Positions 1-7,724 of a stretch of 33,659 nucleotides of DNA are shown piece by piece; position 1 is the stretch's first letter; every line of letters starts with the position of its first letter. The translations under genes and the position numbers were made by a program. The stretch is taken from NCBI GenBank assembly GCA_002701395.1, contig NZVC01000020.1, positions 1-33,659 of the forward strand, given 5' to 3'. The notes beneath the pieces were generated by a model. That model had not been told where the DNA came from. It did no database searches and saw only the letters and a list, made by a program, of their open reading frames with translations. The stretch is from Maritimibacter sp. GTDB lineage: Bacteria; Pseudomonadota; Alphaproteobacteria; Rhodobacterales; Rhodobacteraceae.

Positions 1-128
1 CCCGCCCTTGGGCGGCAAAAGGTCCGGTGGACCTTTTGAGGGGCGAACGGGCGGAGCCCCCCGGCCCGCCCTTGGGCGGCAAAAGGTCTGGGGGACCTTT
101 TGAGGGGCGAACGGGCGGAGCCCCCCGG
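1..128. repeat. Two tandem copies of a 64-bp hairpin-rich repeat
   Basis: Unit 1 (1-64) and unit 2 (65-128) are nearly identical. They differ around 25-28 versus 89-92. Each unit holds three successive inverted repeats: CCGCCC/GGGCGG (2-7 with 10-15), CAAAAGGTCC/GGACCTTTTG (16-25 with 29-38) and GGGGC/GCCCC (40-44 with 56-60). The array may continue left of the window. It lies downstream of the minus-strand MarR gene, so it could help end transcription from either side. Nothing recognisable lies between the array and the MarR stop (129-265). The function is inferred only. Confidence 0.85.
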
Positions 129-265
129 GCCCGCCGCAGATCGCACGGCAACTGGACGAACCGGCTTTCAAATCGCGCGAAGGGTTGTTTCCCGCTCAGG
201 GCTCGATCCCGGCCGTTCCGCAGGCGAGCATCTCGGCCACCATCGACAGATGACGCGCGCCTCTG

Positions 266-724
266 TCAGGGCTGTTCCGCTTCGGGCAGCTCCAGGTACT
301 TGGCCAGCAGCCGTTTCATCTGCCCCATCTCGCGCGGAGTCAGGCCGTTCGGCCGCGCCGCGTCATGGGCCAGCAGGACGGGTAGGGTGCGTTCGACCAC
401 CCCTTGGCCGTCCGGCGTCAGCGACAGGTGGATCGCGCGGCGGTCGGCCGGATCGGACCGGCGCTCCACCCAGCCCGAGGCCTCGAACCCCTTCAACAGC
501 TTGGTCATGTACGCCAGCTTGATCATCAGCATCTCGGCGACCTCGCCGTGGCGGATGCCGGGGTTCTCGTGGATCACGGTCAGCACCGACAGCTGCGCCG
601 TTGTCAGCCCCTCCAGCGTGTCCAGAGCTTCGTCCAGCCGATAGACATGTGCCTGCGCCAGCGACAGCAGAAAGCCGGACATCTCTGTCAACACGCCAAA
701 GCGTTGCGTCCCGTCGCCGGTCAT
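266..724 (-). CDS. MarR family transcriptional regulator
   Basis: This 152-residue protein has the MarR size and layout. An N-terminal helix pair leads into a winged helix-turn-helix at about residues 40-106. The wing carries the family signature RRSDPADRRAIHLSLTPDG, and a C-terminal dimerisation helix follows. MarR proteins are dimeric cytoplasmic repressors or activators that often respond to aromatic or carboxylate ligands. The ATG at 722-724 follows a GGGAGG ribosome site, which fixes the start. The gene is divergent from the aroQ/AroE-like/aldolase operon across about 170 bp, the classic arrangement for a local regulator. I infer that it controls that operon and itself. I found no convincing operator palindrome in the gap. 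The ligand is unknown. Confidence 0.9.
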   Translation of the reverse strand: MTGDGTQRFGVLTEMSGFLLSLAQAHVYRLDEALDTLEGLTTAQLSVLTVIHENPGIRHGEVAEMLMIKLAYMTKLLKGFEASGWVERRSDPADRRAIHLSLTPDGQGVVERTLPVLLAHDAARPNGLTPREMGQMKRLLAKYLELPEAEQP

Positions 725-891
725 CTGCGCTTCCGCCTCCCGAAACCGTTTGCGTGTGAACTTCTGGGTCGCGGTTGTGGCATGGCACCTTGCGCTGCGG
801 CAAGCCTGTTCTGCGCTGGCGGGATGGCGCGGGCGGCGGGATGTGCTATTCGGCGGACAAAGCGCCGCGCCGGCGCATGACGAGGGACGAC

Positions 892-1326
892 ATGGCCAAG
901 ACGATCTACATCCTGAATGGACCCAACCTGAACCTTCTGGGCAAGCGCCAGCCCGAGATCTACGGCCACGACACGCTGGACGACGTCGAGCGCAACTGCC
1001 GCGCGGTGCTGGCGGACGGGTTCGATCTGAAGCTGATGCAGTCGAACTGGGAGGGCCAGATCGTCGACTGGATCCACGAAGCGCGCGAGCAGGCCTGCGG
1101 CATCGTCATCAACCCTGCCGCGCTGACCCATACGTCGGTCGCGGTGCTGGACGCGCTGAACACCTTCGAGGGGCCGGTGATCGAGATCCACATCTCGAAC
1201 GTCCACAAGCGCGAAAGCTTCCGGCATCATTCCTATGTGTCGATGCGCGCCGACGGCGTGATCGCCGGACTGGGGATCGAGGGCTACGAGGCCGCCGTGC
1301 GCCGCGTCTGCACGCTGGCCGCCTGA
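892..1326 (+). CDS. aroQ: Type II 3-dehydroquinate dehydratase
   Basis: The protein has 144 residues, the normal length of type II dehydroquinases, which interconvert 3-dehydroquinate and 3-dehydroshikimate as cytoplasmic dodecamers. Visible motifs are NGPNLNLLG near the start with the catalytic-loop Arg19 and Tyr24 (RQPEIYG), a SNWEG variant of the usual SN-x-EG motif at 51-55, [11 protein letters not shown] at 74-84, and EIHISN with the catalytic His100 followed by RESFRHHS. I chose the ATG at 892 because it begins the family's conserved N terminus and is preceded by GAGGGA. The longer open frame upstream lacks any conserved sequence. The gene is followed after 10 bp by a shikimate/quinate dehydrogenase-like gene, so the role may be catabolic (quinate-type acids) rather than biosynthetic. 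Confidence 0.9.
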   Translation: MAKTIYILNGPNLNLLGKRQPEIYGHDTLDDVERNCRAVLADGFDLKLMQSNWEGQIVDWIHEAREQACGIVINPAALTHTSVAVLDALNTFEGPVIEIHISNVHKRESFRHHSYVSMRADGVIAGLGIEGYEAAVRRVCTLAA

Positions 1327-1336
1327 GGCCGACCCG

Positions 1337-2179
1337 ATGACCCAGTTGATTACCGGACACACGAAGATCATCGCCCATCTCGGTGTGCCGACGGAAAGCT
1401 TCCGCGCGCCGATGATCTACAACCCGTTCTTCAAGGAACAGGGCGTGGATTGCGTGGTGGTGCCGATGGGCTGCGGGCCAGACGACTTTCCGCAGTTCAT
1501 GCGCATGGTGGCCCGGCTGACCAACTTCACCGGCGCGCTGATCACCATGCCGCACAAGGTGCCGGTGGTGGACCTGCTGGACGAGATGTCGCCGGCGGTC
1601 CGGGTCTGCGGCGCCTGCAACGCGGTAAAACGCGGCGACGATGGGCGCCTGCTGGGCGACATGTTCGACGGCGAAGGCTTCTCGCGCGGGCTGCTGCGCA
1701 AGGGCTGCGGAATCGCGGGGCGCTCGGCGCTGGTTGTCGGCTCGGGTGGTGTGGGCTCGGCCATCGCTGCCGCACTTGCCGGGGCGGGGCTGGCCCGGCT
1801 GGGGCTGTACGACGTGAACGGCGCGGCGGCGGATCGCGTGGCCGGGCGGCTGTCGGACAGCTACCCGGCCGTCGCGGTCTCGACCGGGTCGAACGATCCC
1901 GAGGGATGGGACATCGTGGTGAACGCGACGCCGCTGGGCATGAACGAGGGCGACCCGATGCCGGTGGACGTGGCGCGCATCGCCCCCACGACCTTCGTGG
2001 GCGAGGTGGTGATGAAGCGCGAGGAAACCGCGTTTCTTGCCGCTGCCCGCGCCCAAGGCTGCGCCACGCAGGTCGGGTCCGACATGCTGTTCGAGCAGAT
2101 CCCGGCCTATCTGGAATTCTTCGGCCTGCCGACGACGACGCCGGATGTACTCCGCCGCGTGTCACGGTTAACGTATTAA
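1337..2179 (+). CDS. Shikimate/quinate dehydrogenase-like oxidoreductase (non-canonical AroE family)
   Basis: This 280-residue protein has the AroE two-domain plan. The N-terminal substrate domain keeps the catalytic Lys74 (ITMPHK), Asn95 (GACNAVK) and Asp111 (MFDGEGF). The C-terminal Rossmann domain has GSGGVGSA at 136-143 and NATPLGM at 196-202. The usual N-terminal S-x-S-P motif, whose serines hold the shikimate carboxylate, is replaced by SFRAPMIYN (21-29). The substrate may therefore differ from shikimate. Cofactor choice cannot be read safely. The gene starts 10 bp after aroQ and is followed 27 bp later by an HpaI-type aldolase. I infer NAD(P)-dependent oxidation of quinate, shikimate or a related hydroxy acid in a catabolic operon. 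True biosynthetic AroE is less likely. Confidence 0.85.
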   Translation: MTQLITGHTKIIAHLGVPTESFRAPMIYNPFFKEQGVDCVVVPMGCGPDDFPQFMRMVARLTNFTGALITMPHKVPVVDLLDEMSPAVRVCGACNAVKRGDDGRLLGDMFDGEGFSRGLLRKGCGIAGRSALVVGSGGVGSAIAAALAGAGLARLGLYDVNGAAADRVAGRLSDSYPAVAVSTGSNDPEGWDIVVNATPLGMNEGDPMPVDVARIAPTTFVGEVVMKREETAFLAAARAQGCATQVGSDMLFEQIPAYLEFFGLPTTTPDVLRRVSRLTY

Positions 2180-2206
2180 CGAACGCACGCTGGGAGGAGC
2201 GACACG

Positions 2207-2983
2207 ATGGAATTTCCGAAAAACCGGTTCAAGGAAGCAATCCTTGCGGGGACGCCGCAGGTCGGCATCTGGTGCTCGATCCCCGATCCCGCGATGGCCG
2301 AGATGCTGGCGAACACCGGCTACGACTGGATGATGTTCGACACCGAACACTCTCCGATGGATCCGCTGAACGTACAGCCCATGCTTCAGGCCGCGGCCCC
2401 CTATGACGTGTCCTGCGCGGTACGGCCCACCGGCCTTGACCCGCTGCAGATCAAGAAGTTCCTCGACGCGGGCGCCCAGACGGTGATGATCCCCTACATC
2501 CAGACCCCGGAAGAGGCGGCGCTGGCGGTGGCGGCAGTCACATATCCGCCCGACGGGATGCGCGGCGTCGCGGGCGTGATGCGCGCCAGCCGCTGGGGCG
2601 CGGTCGCCGATTACGGCAAGAAGGCGCGCGACGAGATCTGCCTGATCGTTCAGATCGAAACCAAGGAAGCGGTCGACCGGCTTGAAGAGATCGCCGCCGT
2701 GCCGGGTGTCGACGCGATCTTCGTGGGGCCCGCCGACATGGCCGCCTCGCTGGGCTATATCGGCCAGAATGGTCACCCCGAGGTCCGCCGCGCCTGCGCC
2801 GACGCCATCCGCCGCATCCGCGCCGCAGGCAAACCGGCTGGCTTCCTGTCGCCTGACGACTCGCTGCTCGAGGAAATGGTGGACGCGGGGTCGGTCTTTA
2901 CCGCCGTGGACCTAGACGTGACCATCCTGCGCCGCGGCGCGCTGGCTCGCGCCAAGGCGTGGCAGGACCGGCTGAAAAGCTAG
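2207..2983 (+). CDS. HpcH/HpaI family class II (metal-dependent) aldolase
   Basis: The 258-residue sequence fits the family of 4-hydroxy-2-oxo-heptanedioate and 2-keto-3-deoxy-sugar-acid aldolases, which split or join pyruvate and an aldehyde using a divalent metal. Active-site residues are in register with E. coli HpaI as I recall it: DTEHSP with His48, Arg73, PPDGMRG (114-120), QIE with Gln149 and Glu151 (metal), and GPADMAASLG with Asp177 (metal). The ATG at 2207 has a strong GGGAGGAG site. It is the third gene of the aroQ operon. I infer cleavage of a hydroxy-oxo acid produced within the same pathway. The natural substrate cannot be decided from sequence, because this family is promiscuous. 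Confidence 0.88.
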   Translation: MEFPKNRFKEAILAGTPQVGIWCSIPDPAMAEMLANTGYDWMMFDTEHSPMDPLNVQPMLQAAAPYDVSCAVRPTGLDPLQIKKFLDAGAQTVMIPYIQTPEEAALAVAAVTYPPDGMRGVAGVMRASRWGAVADYGKKARDEICLIVQIETKEAVDRLEEIAAVPGVDAIFVGPADMAASLGYIGQNGHPEVRRACADAIRRIRAAGKPAGFLSPDDSLLEEMVDAGSVFTAVDLDVTILRRGALARAKAWQDRLKS

Positions 2984-2998
2984 GCGGCGCACTGGGGC

Positions 2999-3055
2999 CT
3001 TCTTCTCTTCCACAATACCTCGGGGGAGTCGCGCAGCGACGGGGGCAGAGCCCCC
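2999..3055. repeat. Dispersed palindromic intergenic repeat, copy 1
   Basis: This is a pyrimidine-rich head (CTTCTTCTCTTCC) followed by AATACCTCGGGGGA and two hairpins: GTCGC-GCA-GCGAC (3028-3040) and GGGGGC-AGA-GCCCCC (3041-3055). A second, nearly identical copy sits at 16873-16930. From memory this is a common intergenic element in Rhodobacteraceae. Here it follows the aldolase stop directly and may contribute to transcription termination or mRNA 3'-end stability. Confidence 0.8.
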
Positions 3056-3072
3056 TTACGCTCCCGTTGATG

Positions 3073-3108
3073 CGCACCTTGGGTGCGACTGGGGCAGCGC
3101 CCCCTTTT
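3073..3108 (+). terminator. Probable rho-independent terminator after the aroQ operon
   Basis: Two consecutive hairpins, CGCACC-TTG-GGTGCG (3073-3087) and GGGGC-AGC-GCCCC (3091-3103), are followed by CTTTT (3104-3108). They sit about 90 bp past the aldolase stop and before the MFS gene. The T-run is short, so activity is plausible but not certain. Confidence 0.5.
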
Positions 3109-3192
3109 GCGCGCCACCTGCCGCCGCGTTCATTGCCAAGGTGACGGTGACGGGCATTGGACATTGCCGCCGCCGCCGCCTAGCGTCCGCGC

Positions 3193-4410
3193 ATGAGCAC
3201 CGCGTCCCTTCTTGATACCAAATACTCTTGGACCCGGCTGGCGATCACGCTGGCCGTCGCGTCGATCGGGAACGTGGGCATGTGGGCGGTGATCATGGTG
3301 CTGCCCTCGGTCGAGGTGCAGTTCGACGTGTCCCGCGCCGATGCCTCGCTGCCGTGGACGCTTACGATGGTCGGTTATGCGCTGGGCAACCTGCTGCTGG
3401 GCCGTGCGATCGACCGCTTCGGCGTGACACGCGTGTTGCTGGTTGCCGCCGTGTCCAACGCCGCAGGCTTCGCGCTGGCGTCGGCAAGTACCGGTATCCT
3501 GATGCTCTCGCTTTGCCAGTTGCTGATCGGATTCGGCACGGCGGCGAGTTTCGGGCCGCTGATCGCCGACATTTCGCAGTGGTTCCTGCGTCGGCGCGGC
3601 GTTGCGGTGGGGATCGCGGCGGCGGGGAATTATCTGTCCGGCGCGGTCTGGCCGTGGCTGTTGTCCGATGTGCTGGTCGACCGCGGCTGGTCAGCCGTTT
3701 ACCTGACCCTGTCGGTTGCGACCCTTGCGCTGATGATCCCGGGCGCGCTGGCCCTGCGGCGCCGGGTTCCGCCAGAGGCGCAGGCCGAATCCGATGCGGT
3801 CTCCAGCCTCAACCGTGGGCGGGTCAACCTGTCACCGGCCGTGCTGCAATGGGCGCTGGTGGTGGCCGGGGTCGGCTGCTGCGTGGCGATGTCGATGCCG
3901 CAGGTTCATATCGTGGCGCTGTGCACCGACCTTGGCTATGGCCCGGCGGTCGGCACCGAGATGCTGTCGCTGATGCTGTGGGGCGGGGTGCTGTCGCGCT
4001 TTGTCTCCGGCGTGATGGCCGACCGGCTGGGCGGCGTGATGACGCTGATGGTCGGTTCGACCCTGCAATGCATCGCGCTGCTGCTGTACCTGCCGGCGGG
4101 GGGCATGGCGTCGCTTTATGCGGTCTCGCTGGTGTTCGGTCTAAGCCAGGGCGGCATCGTGCCCAGCTATGCCGTGATCATCCGCGAATACATGCCTGCG
4201 CGCGAGGCGGGGGCCCGCGTCGGCTTTGTGATCTGCGCCACCATCCTTGGGATGGCGCTGGGCGGCTGGCTGTCGGGGTGGATCTACGACCAGACCGGCA
4301 GCTACACGATGGCCTTCCTGAACGGGATCGCGTGGAACCTTCTGAACCTCGCGATCGTCGGTTACATTTTCTTCACCACGCGGCGCCGGGCGGGGCTTGC
4401 CCATGTCTGA
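3193..4410 (+). CDS. MFS transporter
   Basis: The 405-residue protein is strongly hydrophobic, with about 12 predicted membrane spans in two sets of six around a central loop near residues 190-215. The motif-A-like loop between spans 2 and 3 reads GRAIDRFG (about 70-77). Its counterpart in the second half is GVMADRLGG. The general look is that of the MFS_1 and monocarboxylate/oxalate-formate antiporter groups, but the substrate cannot be read from sequence. The gene is alone on its transcript side: repeats and a terminator precede it and tpa starts 87 bp after it. It could import the acid used by the aroQ/aldolase operon or serve the aminotransferase. That link is inferred from position only. 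No clear ribosome site precedes the ATG. Confidence 0.85.
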   Translation: MSTASLLDTKYSWTRLAITLAVASIGNVGMWAVIMVLPSVEVQFDVSRADASLPWTLTMVGYALGNLLLGRAIDRFGVTRVLLVAAVSNAAGFALASASTGILMLSLCQLLIGFGTAASFGPLIADISQWFLRRRGVAVGIAAAGNYLSGAVWPWLLSDVLVDRGWSAVYLTLSVATLALMIPGALALRRRVPPEAQAESDAVSSLNRGRVNLSPAVLQWALVVAGVGCCVAMSMPQVHIVALCTDLGYGPAVGTEMLSLMLWGGVLSRFVSGVMADRLGGVMTLMVGSTLQCIALLLYLPAGGMASLYAVSLVFGLSQGGIVPSYAVIIREYMPAREAGARVGFVICATILGMALGGWLSGWIYDQTGSYTMAFLNGIAWNLLNLAIVGYIFFTTRRRAGLAHV

Positions 4411-4497
4411 GCGCCTGCGAGATGTCGTATTCAGACGCGCCGCCCGGCGCACCCGCCTGCTAGACCCCACGCGACCCAGATAAACCGGAGGCCGAAG

Positions 4498-5886
4498 ATG
4501 AACGTGAACCTGACCCCCAACGACCTGTCCCACGTGGTCGCGACCGACCGCGCCCACGTCTGGCACCACCTGACCCAGCACAAGCCTTACGAAACGGTCG
4601 ACCCCCGCGTCATCGTCGAGGGGCGCGGCGTGAAGGTCTGGGACGCCACCGGCAAGGAATACATCGACGCCGTGTCCGGCGGCGTCTGGACCGTGAACGT
4701 CGGCTACGGCCGCGAGACCATCGCCGACGCCGTGCGCGAGCAGCTGGTGAAGATGAATTTCTTCGGCGGCTCGATGGGGTCCGTGCCCGGCGCGCTGTTC
4801 GCCGAGAAGCTTCTGGAGAAGATGCCGGGCATGAGCCGGGTCTACTATTCCAACAGCGGGTCCGAGGCGAACGAGAAGGCGTTCAAGATGGTCCGGCAGA
4901 TCTCGCAGCGGTTCCACGGCGGCAAGAAGTGGAAGATCCTGTACCGCGACCGCGACTATCACGGCACGACCATCGCCTGTCTTGGCGCTGGTGGACAGGA
5001 CGAGCGCGGCGCGTTGTACGGTCCGTTCCCCGAGGGCTTCGTTCGGGTGCCGCACTGTCTTGAGTATCGCAAGCAGTGGGACGACGTGTCGGGCGCCGAC
5101 TATGGCCGCCGCGCCGCCGATGCCATCGAAGAGGTGATCCTGCGCGAAGGCCCCGATACCGTGGGCGCCATCTGCCTTGAGCCGGTCACCGCCGGCGGCG
5201 GCGTCATCGTCCCGCCCGAGGGGTACTGGCCCCGCGTGCAAGAGATCTGCCGCAAGTACGACATCCTGCTGCACATCGACGAGGTGGTCTGCGGGCTGGG
5301 CCGCACCGGCACGTGGTTCGGTTATCAGAACTGGGGCGTCGAGCCGGATTTCGTCACGATGGCGAAGGGTGTCGCGTCCGGCTATGCCGCGATTTCCTGC
5401 ACCGTGACGACCGAGAAGGTCTTCGAGATGTTCAAGGACGACGCCAGCGATCCGATGTCCTACTTCCGCGACATCTCGACCTTCGGCGGCTGCACCGCCG
5501 GCCCGGCTGCGGCGCTGGAAAACATGCGCATCATCGAGGACGAGAACCTGCTCGACAACTGTCTTGCCATGAGCGAGCGGCTGATGGGCAACCTTGAAAA
5601 GCTGAAGGAAAAGCACGCCGTGATCGGCGATGTGCGCGGCAAGGGCCTGTTCTGTGGTGCCGAGCTGGTGGCCGACCGCGACACGAAACAGCCGGTCGAG
5701 GAAAAGAAGGCGCAGGCCGTTGTCGCGGGCGCGATGGCGCGCGGCGTGATCATCGGCTGCACCAACCGGTCGCTGCCGGGGATGAACACGACGCTGTGCC
5801 TTAGCCCGGCGCTGATCGTCACCCCGGCCGAGATCGACAAGATCACCGACGCCATCGACGGTGCCCTGACCGAGGTTTTCGGCTAA
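4498..5886 (+). CDS. tpa: Class III aminotransferase, probably taurine--pyruvate aminotransferase
   Basis: This 462-residue PLP enzyme of fold type I has GSEAN at 121-125 (phosphate contact), HIDEVVCGLGRTG with Asp261 (pyridine nitrogen) and TMAKG with the Schiff-base Lys290. The N terminus (VATDRAHVWHHLTQHKPYE) and the stretch SGGVWTVNVGYGRE match what I remember of roseobacter Tpa. Tpa converts taurine plus pyruvate to sulfoacetaldehyde plus alanine. A GGAGG site precedes the ATG. Its usual partners, xsc, tauABC and ald, are not in this window. The assignment therefore rests on sequence resemblance, and a related omega-amine transaminase remains possible. A strong hairpin follows the stop, and a DsrE-like gene comes next. 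Confidence 0.72.
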   Translation: MNVNLTPNDLSHVVATDRAHVWHHLTQHKPYETVDPRVIVEGRGVKVWDATGKEYIDAVSGGVWTVNVGYGRETIADAVREQLVKMNFFGGSMGSVPGALFAEKLLEKMPGMSRVYYSNSGSEANEKAFKMVRQISQRFHGGKKWKILYRDRDYHGTTIACLGAGGQDERGALYGPFPEGFVRVPHCLEYRKQWDDVSGADYGRRAADAIEEVILREGPDTVGAICLEPVTAGGGVIVPPEGYWPRVQEICRKYDILLHIDEVVCGLGRTGTWFGYQNWGVEPDFVTMAKGVASGYAAISCTVTTEKVFEMFKDDASDPMSYFRDISTFGGCTAGPAAALENMRIIEDENLLDNCLAMSERLMGNLEKLKEKHAVIGDVRGKGLFCGAELVADRDTKQPVEEKKAQAVVAGAMARGVIIGCTNRSLPGMNTTLCLSPALIVTPAEIDKITDAIDGALTEVFG

Positions 5887-5896
5887 GCTTGCTACG

Positions 5897-5921
5897 ACCG
5901 GGCGGCCCCGCGCCGCCCGGT
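5897..5921 (+). terminator. Strong GC hairpin after tpa
   Basis: A perfect 10-bp stem, ACCGGGCGGC (5897-5906) and GCCGCCCGGT (5912-5921), has a 5-nt CCCGC loop and lies 11 nt past the tpa stop. No proper T-run follows. It may act as a leaky terminator or an mRNA 3'-stabilising structure that sets tpa apart from the DsrE-like gene. Confidence 0.5.
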
Positions 5922-5976
5922 GTCCCTTGGGGAGTTGGGGACACGGCAGACCGCCGGGCGACAGAGGGAGGAGCCG

Positions 5977-6336
5977 ATGGCGACATTTCTGATCCACATC
6001 CACACCGGGCACGCCGACCCGAACAAGGCGACGCTGGGCCTATTGGTTGCACTGGCCGCGAAGGACGAGGGCCACGATGTCACCGTCTTCCTCGCCGGTG
6101 ACGGGGTGCACCTGCTGGCCCCCGCGAACCGCGATCTGGAGGGCGAGGGCACCGGCGTGATCGGGGCACACCTCGACCGCCATGCCGAGGCGGGGACGCC
6201 CTTTCTTGTGTCGGGAAAATCCGCGAAGGCCCGCGGCTATGACGATGCGCTGCTTGACGGTCTGAACGCCAGTTTCGCCATGCCCGACCGGCTGGTGCAG
6301 GCGGCTGCCGCGGCGGACACAGTGCTGTGTTACTAG
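5977..6336 (+). CDS. DsrE/DsrF-like family small protein
   Basis: The 119-residue protein begins ATFLIHIHTGHADPNKATLGLLVALAAKDEGHDVTVFL, the beta-alpha-beta opening of DsrE-fold proteins. It then has GVHLL and a late SGKSAKARGY segment. In many DsrE relatives that late segment carries functional cysteines. Here the matching position is serine, and the only cysteine is Cys118, next to the C terminus. I chose the ATG at 5977 because GAGGGAGGAG lies just upstream. The in-frame ATG at 5920 falls in the tpa hairpin region. DsrE proteins often handle sulfur or sit beside redox enzymes. The closeness to tpa suggests a tie to sulfonate use, but that is inference. Function is unknown. Confidence 0.75.
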   Translation: MATFLIHIHTGHADPNKATLGLLVALAAKDEGHDVTVFLAGDGVHLLAPANRDLEGEGTGVIGAHLDRHAEAGTPFLVSGKSAKARGYDDALLDGLNASFAMPDRLVQAAAAADTVLCY

Positions 6337-6422
6337 CCAGCGCCGCGCGCTGTCCCAAGGTCCATTGCATCGCCCCCGCCTTTTTGCCATGACGCTCGGG
6401 CATCAGCGAAAGGCATTGGGCG

Positions 6423-7688
6423 ATGGACCATTTTCTGTACCGTGACGGCATCCTGCACGCCGAGGACGTTCCCGTTCCGGACATCGCGGCTTCGGTGGGT
6501 TCGCCGTTCTACGTCTATTCCACCGCCACGCTGACGCGGCATTTCAAGCTGTTCGACGAAGGGCTGGACGGCGTGCCGCACCTTGTCTGCTATGCGATGA
6601 AAGCGAACTCGAACCAAGCCGTCCTGAAGGTGCTGGAACAGCTTGGCGCCGGGGTCGACGTGGTGTCGGGCGGCGAATACGCGCGGGCGAAGGCGGCGGG
6701 CTTCAGCGGCGACCGCATCGTGTTCTCGGGCGTGGGCAAGACCCGCGAAGAGATGCGGCAGGTGCTGGAAGGCGGCGTGCGCCAGATCAACCTTGAAAGC
6801 GAGCCCGAGATGCGGCTGCTGTCCGAGGTCGCGGCGTCGATGGGCGTGACAGTCCCCGTGACCGTGCGTGTGAACCCGGATGTCGATGCCAAGACGCACG
6901 AGAAGATCGCGACCGGCAAGAAAGAGAACAAGTTCGGCATCCCGATCGCCCGCGCCCGCGAGGTTTATGCCGAGGTCGCCGCGCTGCCGGGGCTGGACGT
7001 GGTGGGAATCGACGTGCACATCGGCAGCCAGCTGACCGACCTGCAGCCTTTCCGCGATGCCTACAATCTGGTCGTGTCGCTTACCGAACAGCTTCGGGCC
7101 GAGGGGCACGACATCCGTCGTCTGGACCTTGGCGGCGGACTTGGCATCCCCTACGAGCGGTCCAACGAGGCGCCGCCGCTGCCCACCGATTATTGCGAGA
7201 TGGTGAAAGAGGTCGTCGGCCCCACCGGCTGCGAGGTCGAGATCGAGCCGGGCCGCCTGATCGCCGGCAACGCGGGCATCCTCGTCAGCGGCGTGATCTT
7301 CGTGAAATCCGGCGAGGGCCGCGATTTTCTTATTCTGGACAGTGCGATGAACGACCTGATCCGTCCCGCGATGTATGGTAGCCACCACGACATCGTGCCG
7401 GTGAAGGAGCCCGTGGCGGGCGTCGAATATGCGCCCTACGACATCGTCGGCCCGATCTGCGAATCCGGCGATACCTTTGCCAAGCAGCGCCAGATGCCCC
7501 CGGTCGCGCCCGGCGATCTTGTGGCATTCCGGTCGGCCGGAGCCTATGGCGCGGTCATGTCGTCCGAGTACAACACGCGGCCGCTGATCCCCGAAGTGCT
7601 GGTTCACGAAGATCAATTTGCCGTCATCCGCCCGCGACCTTCCTTTGACGAAATCATCGCGCGCGATAAGGTGCCTGCATGGTTGTAA
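6423..7688 (+). CDS. lysA: Diaminopimelate decarboxylase
   Basis: This 421-residue PLP enzyme of fold type III makes L-lysine from meso-diaminopimelate, the last step of the lysine branch. Visible motifs are YAMKANSN with the PLP Lys60, HIGSQL with His199, the glycine-rich DLGGGLGIPY at 235-244, EPGR at 275-278, and CESGDTF with the catalytic Cys346. Length and start are normal for the family. TIGR02302 follows 36 bp downstream, a pairing I recall as conserved in Rhodobacteraceae, so the two are probably cotranscribed. Nothing unusual was seen. Confidence 0.96.
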   Translation: MDHFLYRDGILHAEDVPVPDIAASVGSPFYVYSTATLTRHFKLFDEGLDGVPHLVCYAMKANSNQAVLKVLEQLGAGVDVVSGGEYARAKAAGFSGDRIVFSGVGKTREEMRQVLEGGVRQINLESEPEMRLLSEVAASMGVTVPVTVRVNPDVDAKTHEKIATGKKENKFGIPIARAREVYAEVAALPGLDVVGIDVHIGSQLTDLQPFRDAYNLVVSLTEQLRAEGHDIRRLDLGGGLGIPYERSNEAPPLPTDYCEMVKEVVGPTGCEVEIEPGRLIAGNAGILVSGVIFVKSGEGRDFLILDSAMNDLIRPAMYGSHHDIVPVKEPVAGVEYAPYDIVGPICESGDTFAKQRQMPPVAPGDLVAFRSAGAYGAVMSSEYNTRPLIPEVLVHEDQFAVIRPRPSFDEIIARDKVPAWL

Positions 7689-7724
7689 GGCGCGATCCCG
7701 CGCAACAACCACTGGCACGGGTAC

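Noticed and set aside
129..265. Possible small gene or gene remnant between the repeat array and the MarR gene
   Set aside because: The only minus-strand frame with an ATG gives about 15 codons with no ribosome site. No homology was recognised.
4141..6012. Long minus-strand open frame opposite the MFS gene and tpa
   Set aside because: It is antisense to tpa, has no recognisable motifs, and its composition is typical of a shadow frame.
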